A DNA stretch of 64,000 bases. Origin: Sphingobacteriaceae bacterium (GTDB taxonomy: Bacteria > Bacteroidota > Bacteroidia > B-17B0 > Aurantibacillaceae). Numbering within the stretch: the first letter of the stretch is position 1; every line of letters begins with the position of its first letter. The stretch spans positions 496,001 to 560,000 of the forward strand of contig JADJLA010000001.1 in the NCBI GenBank assembly GCA_016705695.1. Direction: 5' to 3'. Shown in pieces: positions 1-8,474 of this stretch. The position numbers and the translations under genes were made by a program. The notes beneath the pieces were generated by a model. That model was not told the origin of the DNA. It was given only the letters and a program-made list of their open reading frames with translations, and did no database searches.

Positions 1-2
1 AA

Positions 3-1946
3 GGATTATATCTGATGTTAGCTCAGAAGGCCAAGATCATTGAGCAGCAAGGAAGATTTAATGACGCCATAAAACTTAATCTTGAAGCGCTTGCCATGAA
101 TGATATAGGTATTTCGGTAGATCAAAGGGGTGGTGTAACAAATAATGTAGGTAGATTATTTTACCAAATGGGTGTTTACAATAAGGCTCTTGATTATCAT
201 TTTAAGGCATTAAAGATATTCGAATTCTTAAAGGACAGCACTGCAATGGCGCAAGGTTATAATAATATTGGGAATGTTTATGCCGAACAACATAATTATG
301 AGAATTCTATAAAGTACTATAAAAGATCTTTGGGAATTTGCCAAAATATAAAGAATGATTTTGGTGTAGCTCTATCTCTTCTTAATATGGGCGCACTCCA
401 TGCCGATAAAGGTAAATATGCTTTAGCTCAAGAGTGTTATGACAAATGTTTGCCATTAGCAAAAAAAATACAGAATGATGAGATCGAAATGGCGTGTAAG
501 GTAAATTTAGCCGTAGTAGAAACCAATATTGGTAAACTTGAAATAGCTGAACAACTTTATCGAGAAGCTATGACTTACTACAAGAGCAAAGGAGACGAGT
601 TTACAGTCATATTTGCTTATGTGGGACTAGGAGAAGTTGCTCAAAAGCGGAAGAAATATGATGAAGCAATGGGTTATTTTAATGCAGCATTAAAATTGTC
701 AGAAAAAACGGGAAGTTTAGATGAGATAAGAAATGCTTATGATTTTATTTCTCAAACTTACGAATTGAAAGGGGATTATAGGAACAGTTTAGTTAACTAT
801 AAGCTCTTTTCGAAGATAAAAGATAGTTTAGTGAACATTGAACAAACAAGAGAATCTACACGCAAGGAAGTAGGTTATGATTTTGAAAAGATCGCCTACG
901 CGGATAGTATTAAACGTACAGAAGAAGGTCGAATAAAAGACCTGAAGAATGAGACAATACGCTTAAATCACGAAAAAGAATTAAGCAGTCAAAGAAGTAT
1001 TATTATAATAACCATTGTTGTTATTTTTCTTATGGGGGTAGTAACTTTCATACTAGTAAAAAGTAACAAGCAAAAGCAAAAGGATAACATGATCATCCTA
1101 TCCCAAAAAGCGGAAGTTGAAAGGCAAAAGGCGGAAGTGCAGAATCAAAAAGAAGTTGTTGAGTTAAAAAATCACGTTATTGAAGAAAAGCAACGGGAGA
1201 TAATTGACAGTATTAATTATGCGGAGCGTATTCAGCGCAGTTTTATTGCTACAAAAGAGATATTAGATGAAAATTTGCGAGAGTACTTTGTGTTTTTTAA
1301 ACCAAAGGATATAGTAAGTGGAGATTTTTACTGGGCAAGTAAGTTGACCAATGGAAATTTTGCGTTGGCTACAGCTGACAGCACAGGGCACGGGGTTCCG
1401 GGCGCCATTATGAGTTTGCTTAACGTTACAAGTTTGGAAAAAGCAATTGAAACGCAAGTGCAACCTTCTCGCATTTTAGATTACACACGAAAAACAATAA
1501 TCGAACGTTTAAAAAAGGATGGAACTGTTGAAGGTGGTAAAGATGGTATGGATGTTAGCCTAACAGTATACGATTTTAAGAAAAATAAATTAACTGTTGC
1601 TTGCGCTAATAACCCGGTTTGGATCGCCAGAGGAGCGGAAATGATAGAAATAAAACCCGATAAAATTCCAGTTGGGAAGCACGACAGGGATTCAGTACCG
1701 TTCTCGCAGCAAGAAATTGACTTGCAAGCTAACGATGTTGTTTATACACTTACCGATGGATTTCCAGATCAATTTGGAGGATTAAGAGGAAAAAAGTTCA
1801 TGAGCAAAAACTTAAAGGAATTACTTACTTCAAATGCTCATCTGCCAATGGAAGAACAGAAGGCTATACTCGAATTTACGTTTAAAAGCTGGGTAGGAGA
1901 TCTAGAGCAGGTTGATGATGTAACCCTCATTGGCGTTAGAATTTAA
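3..1946 (+). CDS. TPR - membrane - SpoIIE phosphatase (5' end outside window)
   Basis: A membrane-anchored PP2C-type phosphatase of the SpoIIE class with N-terminal tetratricopeptide repeats. Family members dephosphorylate Ser/Thr on signalling partners such as anti-sigma-factor antagonists; no partner is encoded nearby. TPR-like helix pairs fill about residues 1-275 (counting from the ATG at 15). One membrane segment lies near 327-350, a coiled coil follows, and the phosphatase domain occupies about 400-643 with GDFYW near 436, a DSTGHGVPGA metal-binding motif and a TDGFPDQFGG motif. The frame stays open to the first base of the window. Two paralogues at 47955 and 50197 are about 70 residues longer and start with signal peptides, so the N-terminus is cut off here. 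It converges with the S41 gene, with 9 nt between the stops. Confidence 0.85.
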   Translation, partial: GLYLMLAQKAKIIEQQGRFNDAIKLNLEALAMNDIGISVDQRGGVTNNVGRLFYQMGVYNKALDYHFKALKIFEFLKDSTAMAQGYNNIGNVYAEQHNYENSIKYYKRSLGICQNIKNDFGVALSLLNMGALHADKGKYALAQECYDKCLPLAKKIQNDEIEMACKVNLAVVETNIGKLEIAEQLYREAMTYYKSKGDEFTVIFAYVGLGEVAQKRKKYDEAMGYFNAALKLSEKTGSLDEIRNAYDFISQTYELKGDYRNSLVNYKLFSKIKDSLVNIEQTRESTRKEVGYDFEKIAYADSIKRTEEGRIKDLKNETIRLNHEKELSSQRSIIIITIVVIFLMGVVTFILVKSNKQKQKDNMIILSQKAEVERQKAEVQNQKEVVELKNHVIEEKQREIIDSINYAERIQRSFIATKEILDENLREYFVFFKPKDIVSGDFYWASKLTNGNFALATADSTGHGVPGAIMSLLNVTSLEKAIETQVQPSRILDYTRKTIIERLKKDGTVEGGKDGMDVSLTVYDFKKNKLTVACANNPVWIARGAEMIEIKPDKIPVGKHDRDSVPFSQQEIDLQANDVVYTLTDGFPDQFGGLRGKKFMSKNLKELLTSNAHLPMEEQKAILEFTFKSWVGDLEQVDDVTLIGVRI

Positions 1947-1955
1947 TAACATTAC

Positions 1956-3413
1956 CTACTTCTTTTTTATCAATTCCATTACCTTTTCCATTTCAAGATC
2001 TTTCTTGTAAAAAATATCTTTAAATGTGTAATTTGTTTCGTGATCAGGAATTATTCCGTGGCCTGTGTTACCCTTAGTGTACACATCATGCAATAGTCTG
2101 AAGGTTGGAACTCTTACTTTTGTTTTTGTGTTAGGCAATTTATAGTAGGCAGTTATCACCGCATTACAGCCTTCAATGGTTCCGCCGGTTTCTCTTCCAA
2201 TAAATGTAGCGCGCCCGGTTTCTTTTAAATAAGCGCCAACCAAACAGCTAGCGCTAAAACTTCCACCATTGGTTAATACATATACTTTGTTGTTATAATG
2301 ATATTTTTTACTTGGCTTTACTTTCATTGTAAAAAAAGTAGTGTCGCCACTTCTTCTTTGTTTACTGTATAGTTTAAAGTACAAGCGTGTTATTCTAAAT
2401 ACCGCGTTGCCTTTTGTGTATTTTTTAAATGGATATTTTCTGATGGTAGTATACGAGGTTTGTTTTACCGGCTCATTCAAAAGATATTTCAATAATAGCG
2501 TACTATTGGTTAAACTTCCACCACCATTATACCTCAGGTCAATGATCAAATTCTCAGTTTTATTCTTTTGTAATTGCTTAAATATCTTTCGGTATGCCTT
2601 TGTGTATTTTCTTTGAGAGAATGCCTGAATATTCAAATGCATGGTTTTTTTATCTTCATCCATATAGCGGTACCGCATCTTGGCTCGCTTATATTTTGTG
2701 AATAAGGTATCATCTTTTTTTCTCCACGAAAAATCAGGGATATTTATCGCGTTAAAGGCAGCGCTTTTTAAAACCTGCGTTTTTCCATTACGCACATACT
2801 CATACTGTATAGTATCAGGATAATTAAGCAGTGTAAGATAGTACGAGCTATAACCCATTTGGCCATATAGTTTTTTGCTTTCATTGATATATCCGTCTAT
2901 AGTGATCAAACTTTGTGCAAATCTGTAAAATGAATCGGCCGGAACGCCATTTATTTTTGTGATCAAAGTTCCCGGTTTTAAAAGAGTATCCAGTTTTCTA
3001 TTAAGCCCACCAAGTACGTAAACTTTATCATCAATTGGTACCAGATAATATCTTGGGAAATTGAACTTTGTTTTTTTAAGTGTTTTTAAATAGTTTTTGG
3101 AATACATTATATCCGTATGCCCACAATGTAAACGCTCAACCACTAATTTTGTTTTAATACGAAATTGTTTTTCGGTTAAGCTGTCGGTAAGTGAATTGAT
3201 ATGATCATTAAAAAGTTTATCGTAATACGCACGCGATTCGTAAATCCCAACCACAGGATGTATTCGCATGATGGCATCTCTCATAACGATAGCATCTTGC
3301 TTTAATTGATCGGGACCGTATTTTTTAGTAAGTAAACTTTGCGTTTGAGCATTTACCAAATTAAAACCCAACACTATAAATATTAAGCCGGATTTTAAAA
3401 GACGAGACAACAT
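1956..3413 (-). CDS. S41-family (C-terminal processing type) serine peptidase, exported
   Basis: A secreted peptidase of family S41, the fold of tail-specific/C-terminal processing proteases. The ATG at 3413 gives a 485-residue protein with a clear signal peptide (hydrophobic run then VNAQ). The frame remains open 49 codons further upstream, but that extension would run into the divergent gene at 3445 and would bury the signal peptide, so it is rejected. A PDZ-like stretch with LITKINGVPAD lies in the first half. The S41 core includes NLIIDLRYNGGG and a GGSFSAS motif whose Ser is the likely nucleophile, followed by GRETGGT. Only 31 nt separate it from the divergent dehydrogenase gene. The substrate is unknown. 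Confidence 0.85.
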   Translation of the reverse strand: MLSRLLKSGLIFIVLGFNLVNAQTQSLLTKKYGPDQLKQDAIVMRDAIMRIHPVVGIYESRAYYDKLFNDHINSLTDSLTEKQFRIKTKLVVERLHCGHTDIMYSKNYLKTLKKTKFNFPRYYLVPIDDKVYVLGGLNRKLDTLLKPGTLITKINGVPADSFYRFAQSLITIDGYINESKKLYGQMGYSSYYLTLLNYPDTIQYEYVRNGKTQVLKSAAFNAINIPDFSWRKKDDTLFTKYKRAKMRYRYMDEDKKTMHLNIQAFSQRKYTKAYRKIFKQLQKNKTENLIIDLRYNGGGSLTNSTLLLKYLLNEPVKQTSYTTIRKYPFKKYTKGNAVFRITRLYFKLYSKQRRSGDTTFFTMKVKPSKKYHYNNKVYVLTNGGSFSASCLVGAYLKETGRATFIGRETGGTIEGCNAVITAYYKLPNTKTKVRVPTFRLLHDVYTKGNTGHGIIPDHETNYTFKDIFYKKDLEMEKVMELIKKK

Positions 3414-3419
3414 AAATGC

Positions 3420-3427
3420 TATATTTG
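3420..3427 (+). promoter_or_regulatory. Bacteroidota -7 element for the Lys1-like gene
   Basis: TATATTTG matches the Bacteroidota -7 consensus TAnnTTTG perfectly and lies 17 nt upstream of the ATG at 3445, within the 31-nt divergent spacer. No good TTTG -33 box is visible at the expected distance, so this rests on the -7 match and its position. Confidence 0.5.
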
Positions 3428-3444
3428 TATAATAGAATAAAGAT

Positions 3445-4650
3445 ATGCAAAAATTAAAGATCGGCGTTTTAAGAGAGGAAAAAAGTCCACCGGATAAGCG
3501 CGTACCACTTACCCCACTTATTTGTTCGGAATTAACACGAATATATTCAAATATCGACATTGTTGTGCAGCCCAGTAAGATCCGCTGTTACAGCGATGAA
3601 GAGTACACCGCTTTTGGTGTTACCTTACAGGAAGACCTTTCGGATTGCGATGTGTTAATGGGTGTTAAAGAAGTTCCGGCCGAAAAACTTATTCCTCATA
3701 AGAAGTATTTTTTCTTTTCGCATACTATCAAAAAGCAACCGCATAACAAAAAGTTGATGAAGGCCTTGATCGAAAAGAAGATCCAAATGATAGATTATGA
3801 AACTTTAACCGATAAGCATAATAATCGCATCATCGGTTTTGGAAGATATGCCGGAGTGGTTGGTGCTTATAACGGAATTTTGGGTTACGGATTAAAATAC
3901 GATCTGTTTCGTTTAAAACCGGCGCATTTGTGCAGAGATAGGGCAGAGATGGAAGAAGAATTAAAACGCGTTAAATTACCAAACATAAAAATTGCACTTA
4001 CCGGTGGCGGTCGCGTTGCAAATGGCGTGATTGAAACGTTAAGCGCTTTGCGTATTCGTAAAGTTACTGCCGATGAATTTTTAACCATGACATTCAGGGA
4101 GCCTGTATATTGTCAGTTAAATCCGCGCGATTATGTTGAACGGCCTAATGATCATAATTTTGATCTTAATGATTTCTTTAAACATCCTGAGCATTTTGTC
4201 TCTAAATTCGCAGCTTTTACCAAAGTAACGGATCTATATTTGTCATCTCATTATTGGGATCCACGGTCTCCAAAAATGTTTGGGGAGGCAGATATGCAAC
4301 AGCCTGATTTCAGAATGAGTGTTATTGCAGATATTACATGCGACGTAGATGGTAGTGTTCCAACAACTATTCGTTCAAGTACAATTACTCAACCTTTCTA
4401 CGGTTATAATATCAAGCAGCATAAAGAAGATCTACCCTTTAATAAGGATACCATTTGCATCATGGCCGTAGATAATTTGCCTTGCGAATTGCCTCGCGAT
4501 GCCAGCGACGATTTTGGAAAGGATCTTACCGAGCGTGTATTACCTTATTTGTTTGAAAAAGATGAAGATCGCGTGATCGTTCGCGCTTCTATTTGCAAAG
4601 ATGGTAAGCTTACTGAACCTTTTAGTTATTTGAAGGATTACGCTAACTAA
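3445..4650 (+). CDS. Lys1/alanine-dehydrogenase-like NAD(P)-dependent oxidoreductase
   Basis: A 401-residue soluble oxidoreductase resembling saccharopine dehydrogenase (lysine-forming, Lys1) and alanine dehydrogenase. The N-terminal domain opens with IGVLREEKSPPDKRVPLTP, the typical AlaDh/PNT N-terminal pattern, and a nucleotide-binding stretch IALTGGGRVANGV lies near residue 185. Further on, VIADITCDVDGSVPTT resembles the C-terminal AlaDh/PNT signature. Many Bacteroidota encode this protein without other lysine-pathway neighbours, and here it also stands alone, so the substrate is not assigned. The last 4 nt overlap the convergent Omp85-like gene. Start choice is supported by the -7 box at 3420. 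Confidence 0.75.
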   Translation: MQKLKIGVLREEKSPPDKRVPLTPLICSELTRIYSNIDIVVQPSKIRCYSDEEYTAFGVTLQEDLSDCDVLMGVKEVPAEKLIPHKKYFFFSHTIKKQPHNKKLMKALIEKKIQMIDYETLTDKHNNRIIGFGRYAGVVGAYNGILGYGLKYDLFRLKPAHLCRDRAEMEEELKRVKLPNIKIALTGGGRVANGVIETLSALRIRKVTADEFLTMTFREPVYCQLNPRDYVERPNDHNFDLNDFFKHPEHFVSKFAAFTKVTDLYLSSHYWDPRSPKMFGEADMQQPDFRMSVIADITCDVDGSVPTTIRSSTITQPFYGYNIKQHKEDLPFNKDTICIMAVDNLPCELPRDASDDFGKDLTERVLPYLFEKDEDRVIVRASICKDGKLTEPFSYLKDYAN

Positions 4651-6062
4651 AAACCTGAAGTTAAGTGGATGTAAAATCCACCTTGGTTTTGTTTATTGAA
4701 GCTGTATTCTAATCTAAATACCATATCGTAATAGGTAATAAGATCAAGGCCTATTCCATAGCCATGTTGCCAGGAGTTTGCCAAAGTATTTGTTTGCTTG
4801 TAAAAATTGTCCTGTACATAGGCACCGTCGTAAAAAACATTTAAGTAAGCATAAAAGGGAATTGTACTAAAAGGCTTCAATTTCTTTAGCATTCCAATTT
4901 CGTGATATTTTGGTTTTATTAATTGGAAGCGAAAACTATTTTTCAATAAAAAATAATCTTGCCCATCTATCACATTGTATTCGTATCCTCTAATGTAATT
5001 AGCGTAACCTAAGGCTTGATTGAACGCAAATGGTAATTGCTCTGCATTTACATAACGTGCTTTTAATTGGTTGGCAAAATTGAAACGTTTGCCAATAGGG
5101 AAGTAGTTCTTTAATGTAAAGTAACCTTGTGCTGTGTTCAATTTTGAATCATCGCTAATGTCAAAACCATCTTTTATAAGCGCCCCTTCTAACATTGTTC
5201 CGCGTAGAGGATATATTTTATTATCACGGTCATCAAATGTAAATTTGTATTGTATGCCAACATACTCCGCTAATTTTGAGCCTTTAAAGAAGTATGATGG
5301 GTTTTCGCCTCTAACACTGTCAGAAATATTAATATGATAATAATACATATCAAAGGAATGTTGCAAAAATAAATGCGGACGATAAAAGACACCAGCTTTA
5401 GCGCTTCTTTCACTACGTAAGTGATATTTTTGGCTCACTATAAATTGCTGTTCATTGTTTTGGGTGATGTAATGGAGTTTATTGTATTCGGTGTATAAAA
5501 ATTGTCCATAGGCCCCAACACTTTGTTTTTTATCTAAATAGGGTAAGCGGTAATTAAAACCAAATTGATCGGAGTAACCGGTTTTTGCAATAATGATCAA
5601 GCGATCTTTAACGCCGGTAAAATTTTCCAATGCTAGCGCAACACCATAGTTTAGTCGTTGCGGATCCTTTGTAATCCACCAAGCGTTCAAATTGCGATCC
5701 AAAAAATCAACAAAGGGTATTGGCCAAATATACCAGCGCTCTTTTACTTTTACAGTGTAATCGATCGTTTTGTACTCATCATTTACTTTGCAAATGATCG
5801 AATCGTAAATAAAAAGATACGTATTAAAAATATTGAATTCGCTGCGTTGGTTAATGGCCGGAAGATCTTTTAAAGTAAGTGTATCACCACTTTTTTTCAC
5901 TAATTCTCTAAGAATTATCTTGTCTTTGGTTTTTTTATTTCCTGAAATGGAAATGCTCCCGATCTTATACTGAAGGCTGCTATCAGTTTGTGCGTGAACT
6001 GAAAATAAAAAAAAACTTAAAACGAGAGTCGCTTTATATATTGAGGAAATGCAGGAACTCAT
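4647..6062 (-). CDS. Omp85/BamA-TamA-like outer-membrane protein
   Basis: A 471-residue outer-membrane beta-barrel protein of the Omp85 superfamily, which inserts or exports proteins at the outer membrane. A signal peptide ends at about residue 24 (VHAQ). One POTRA-like domain follows at about 30-110 (IGSISISGNKKTKDKIILREL), then a C-terminal barrel. The barrel contains the family IRGYE motif (the (V/I)RGY lid-loop signature) and ends in a terminal Phe, as outer-membrane barrels usually do. With a single POTRA it is much shorter than BamA, closer to small TamA-like or accessory forms. It overlaps the upstream CBS gene by 29 nt on the same strand, implying coupled translation. Confidence 0.8.
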   Translation of the reverse strand: MSSCISSIYKATLVLSFFLFSVHAQTDSSLQYKIGSISISGNKKTKDKIILRELVKKSGDTLTLKDLPAINQRSEFNIFNTYLFIYDSIICKVNDEYKTIDYTVKVKERWYIWPIPFVDFLDRNLNAWWITKDPQRLNYGVALALENFTGVKDRLIIIAKTGYSDQFGFNYRLPYLDKKQSVGAYGQFLYTEYNKLHYITQNNEQQFIVSQKYHLRSERSAKAGVFYRPHLFLQHSFDMYYYHINISDSVRGENPSYFFKGSKLAEYVGIQYKFTFDDRDNKIYPLRGTMLEGALIKDGFDISDDSKLNTAQGYFTLKNYFPIGKRFNFANQLKARYVNAEQLPFAFNQALGYANYIRGYEYNVIDGQDYFLLKNSFRFQLIKPKYHEIGMLKKLKPFSTIPFYAYLNVFYDGAYVQDNFYKQTNTLANSWQHGYGIGLDLITYYDMVFRLEYSFNKQNQGGFYIHLTSGF

Positions 6063-6696
6063 TTAATTTATCCTTCAATCCCGTTTCAAAATCGCCTTGA
6101 TGGAAAGTGGCTTTTACAGTGTAATTGTAGCGATTAAAAGTTTGTAAGATGCGTGTCATATCTTCCTTATTCACTTTTATGGTCACTTCCAATTTAACGC
6201 TATCAGGAACAGAAGAAACATGTAAGCTTAGTATCTTAGCATCATTTCCTTCAATGATATTTCCTATTTGTGTAACCGAATAATCATTTTGATTCATTTC
6301 AAGTACAATAACTCCACCCGGATTTTGAATGGCGGTCATATTACTTAAATTTTGAACAATGCCTTTTAATGTAATGCAACCTTTGTACATTTCTTTATCG
6401 TCCAATACAGGAACTAAAGTAAGGTTAAGACTGTTCATCAATTTCACAAGATCATACGTGTGCTGATAATGATGAATAATAGGCTTCATCAAAGGAACTT
6501 TAATTTCTTTAATGGTTTGCTCGGGATGCTCGTAATCCATTAGGTCATTCTCGCTTACAATTCCTAACAATTGTCTATCCTGTACAACCGCCAAATGCGA
6601 AACTTTAAATTGTTCCATCCAATCTAAAGCAAGCTCAACTGTATCACTTGTTTTTAGTGGAGGAATTTCATCAGTTATTAATTCGGATACTAACAT
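6034..6696 (-). CDS. CBS-domain pair with C-terminal ACT-like domain
   Basis: A 220-residue cytoplasmic protein with two CBS domains at about residues 5-57 and 70-122, which as a pair commonly bind adenine nucleotides. A C-terminal segment (about 130-205) has the hydrophobic alternation of an ACT-type small-molecule sensor. The arrangement resembles AcuB-like proteins, but no acetoin genes are present. It is the first gene of a two-gene unit: its last 29 nt overlap the start of the Omp85-like gene. It is divergent from pdxJ with a 55-nt spacer. Function is inferred only as nucleotide-responsive regulation. Confidence 0.7.
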   Translation of the reverse strand: MLVSELITDEIPPLKTSDTVELALDWMEQFKVSHLAVVQDRQLLGIVSENDLMDYEHPEQTIKEIKVPLMKPIIHHYQHTYDLVKLMNSLNLTLVPVLDDKEMYKGCITLKGIVQNLSNMTAIQNPGGVIVLEMNQNDYSVTQIGNIIEGNDAKILSLHVSSVPDSVKLEVTIKVNKEDMTRILQTFNRYNYTVKATFHQGDFETGLKDKLNEFLHFLNI

Positions 6697-6751
6697 ATAA
6701 TTTGCTCAAATTTAGCAATAAAATTAGTAGTTTTACATCAATTTACGAGGC

Positions 6752-7468
6752 ATGACCAAACTTAGTGTTAATATCAATAAAATTGCCACGTTGCGCAATG
6801 CACGTGGTGGTAACACGCCCGATCTTTTTGCTTGCGCTTTGGATATTGAGCGCTTTGGAGCCCAAGGTATTACAGTACATCCGCGTCCTGATGAACGTCA
6901 TATTCGTTACGCAGATGTTCATGAACTTTCGAAGATCTTAAAAACAGAATTCAATATTGAAGGAAATCCTAAAGAACAAAAATTTGTTGACCTAGTTTTA
7001 AAAGCAAAACCTGCCCAAGTAACTTTAGTTCCTGATTCAGGATCACAAATAACTTCCGATCATGGATGGGATACAATTGCAAATAAAGATTATTTGAAAG
7101 AGATCATTTTAGTATTCAAGTCAAACAATATCCGAACATCCATTTTTGTTAACGCGGATCTAAAAATGATCGAAGGCGCAAAAGAAACCGGAACAGATAG
7201 AATTGAATTATACACCGAAAGTTATGCTGCTAACTATTCTAAAAATAAAGAAAAAGCTATAAAACCATTTGTGCAAGCCGCTACACTTGCCGCGAAATTA
7301 CAAATAGGAGTTAATGCCGGGCATGATCTGAGTTTGCAAAATCTTCAGTTCTTCAAGCAACAAGTTTCTAATTTATTGGAAGTGTCAATTGGTCACGCAT
7401 TAATTAGCGACTCGTTGTATTTAGGTTTAGAGAATACAGTTCAAATGTATTTGCGTCAATTAAAATGA
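6752..7468 (+). CDS. pdxJ: Pyridoxine 5'-phosphate synthase PdxJ
   Basis: Condenses 1-deoxy-D-xylulose 5-phosphate with 3-amino-1-hydroxyacetone 1-phosphate to pyridoxine 5'-phosphate in the DXP-dependent vitamin B6 pathway. The 238-residue length is normal for PdxJ. Recognisable family blocks are LSVNINKIATLRNARGG at the N-terminus, GITVHPRPDERHI, LVPD and GVNAGHDLSLQNL near the C-terminus. A weak promoter (TTTG at 6701, TAGTTTTA at 6728) lies upstream. Its last 4 nt (ATGA) overlap the start of the alpha/beta hydrolase, so both are probably cotranscribed. Confidence 0.92.
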   Translation: MTKLSVNINKIATLRNARGGNTPDLFACALDIERFGAQGITVHPRPDERHIRYADVHELSKILKTEFNIEGNPKEQKFVDLVLKAKPAQVTLVPDSGSQITSDHGWDTIANKDYLKEIILVFKSNNIRTSIFVNADLKMIEGAKETGTDRIELYTESYAANYSKNKEKAIKPFVQAATLAAKLQIGVNAGHDLSLQNLQFFKQQVSNLLEVSIGHALISDSLYLGLENTVQMYLRQLK

Positions 7469-8232
7469 AATTAGCTTTCAGAGAATACGGAGAGGGAACT
7501 CCATTGATCATACTCCACGGTTTGTTTGGGCAAAGTGATAATTGGAATACGTTGGCAAAGCAATTTTCTGAAAAAGGATTTAAGGTTTATACTTTAGATC
7601 TTCGTAATCATGGATTATCACCACACAGCAAGGATTGGAATTATAGTTTAATGGCTGAAGATGTAAAACGTTTTATAGATGATCATGCCTTGAAAAATTT
7701 TATTTTGATGGGGCATAGTATGGGCGGAAAAGTAGCAATGTTCTTCGAAAGTATGTTTCCAAATGTGGTTTCAAAAATAATTGTATGTGATATTGCTGCG
7801 AGAAAATATCCTCCACATCATGGCGAGGTTTTACATGCGCTAAATGCTGTTGATTTTAGTATTGTAAAAACAAGAAAGGAAGCAGAAGCAGAAATGAATA
7901 AACATATTGATGATTTTGGAACCAAGCAATTTCTATTAAAGAACATTTATTGGAAGGATACAACAAATAACATCATGGATTGGCGCTTCAACTTGGAGGT
8001 GATAAGCGAAAATTATGACCATATACGAGAAACTGTACCATTCTATAAAAGTTCGGCGCCTTGTTTGGTAATAAAAGGAAGTCGATCTAACTACATCACT
8101 TCCGAAGATCAGTCGGATTTTAGCAAACGGTACTCCCATATACAATTTGAGAGCATTGAAGGAGCCGGACATTGGCTTCATGCAGAGAAACCAAAGGAAT
8201 TCTTTGATATAGTGATGGGTTTTTTGGCCTGA
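7465..8232 (+). CDS. Alpha/beta hydrolase, YbfF/BioH-like esterase
   Basis: A 255-residue cytosolic alpha/beta-hydrolase-fold esterase. The oxyanion-region motif ILHGLFGQSDNW is followed by the nucleophile elbow GHSMGGK (catalytic Ser near residue 91) and a C-terminal GAGHWLHAEKP with the catalytic His. This is the pattern of the YbfF esterase group. It overlaps pdxJ by 4 nt. The biotin operon begins 1.5 kb downstream and lacks bioH and bioC, so a pimeloyl-ACP ester role is conceivable, but nothing in the sequence proves it. Confidence 0.8.
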   Translation: MKLAFREYGEGTPLIILHGLFGQSDNWNTLAKQFSEKGFKVYTLDLRNHGLSPHSKDWNYSLMAEDVKRFIDDHALKNFILMGHSMGGKVAMFFESMFPNVVSKIIVCDIAARKYPPHHGEVLHALNAVDFSIVKTRKEAEAEMNKHIDDFGTKQFLLKNIYWKDTTNNIMDWRFNLEVISENYDHIRETVPFYKSSAPCLVIKGSRSNYITSEDQSDFSKRYSHIQFESIEGAGHWLHAEKPKEFFDIVMGFLA

Positions 8233-8306
8233 TGGTTCGTCTATAAATTATGGCAATTCATAGAAATTCTTAGGAATTAACAATTGATTTTTGCAACTTC
8301 AATCTC

Positions 8307-8432
8307 GTGCAAAAATTTATACTCGTAAAATTATCGCGCTACTATTGGTTCAATTACAATGTAATTAGCGACCTCCCTTTTAAAGTCTTATACATTTTTG
8401 TTCTAGGCTTTATCTATTTTATCTCCAAATAA
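8307..8432 (+). CDS. Candidate small membrane protein, 41 residues, GTG start
   Basis: An open frame from GTG at 8307 to TAA at 8432 encodes 41 residues. It has a basic, aromatic N-terminus (KLSRYYWFNYNV) and a strongly hydrophobic C-terminal half (VLYIFVLGFIYFI) able to span the membrane. It lies in the 242-nt spacer between the hydrolase and rlmI-like genes. TTTTTG just upstream resembles the second half of a Bacteroidota -7 box. I do not recognise a family. Composition (SDLPFKVLYIF, not random low complexity) makes it more credible than chance, but there is no ATG and no clear ribosome binding site. Confidence 0.35.
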   Translation: MQKFILVKLSRYYWFNYNVISDLPFKVLYIFVLGFIYFISK

Positions 8433-8462
8433 CTCATCTTATTCATTGCCACCAATTATTAT

Positions 8463-8470
8463 TACCTTTG
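8463..8470 (+). promoter_or_regulatory. -7 element of a probably leaderless transcript
   Basis: TACCTTTG is a perfect TAnnTTTG -7 box ending only 4 nt before the GTG start codon at 8475. In Bacteroidota transcription starts a few nucleotides after this box, so the mRNA would begin at or next to the start codon. No convincing -33 box is seen. Confidence 0.5.
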
Positions 8471-8474
8471 GCGG

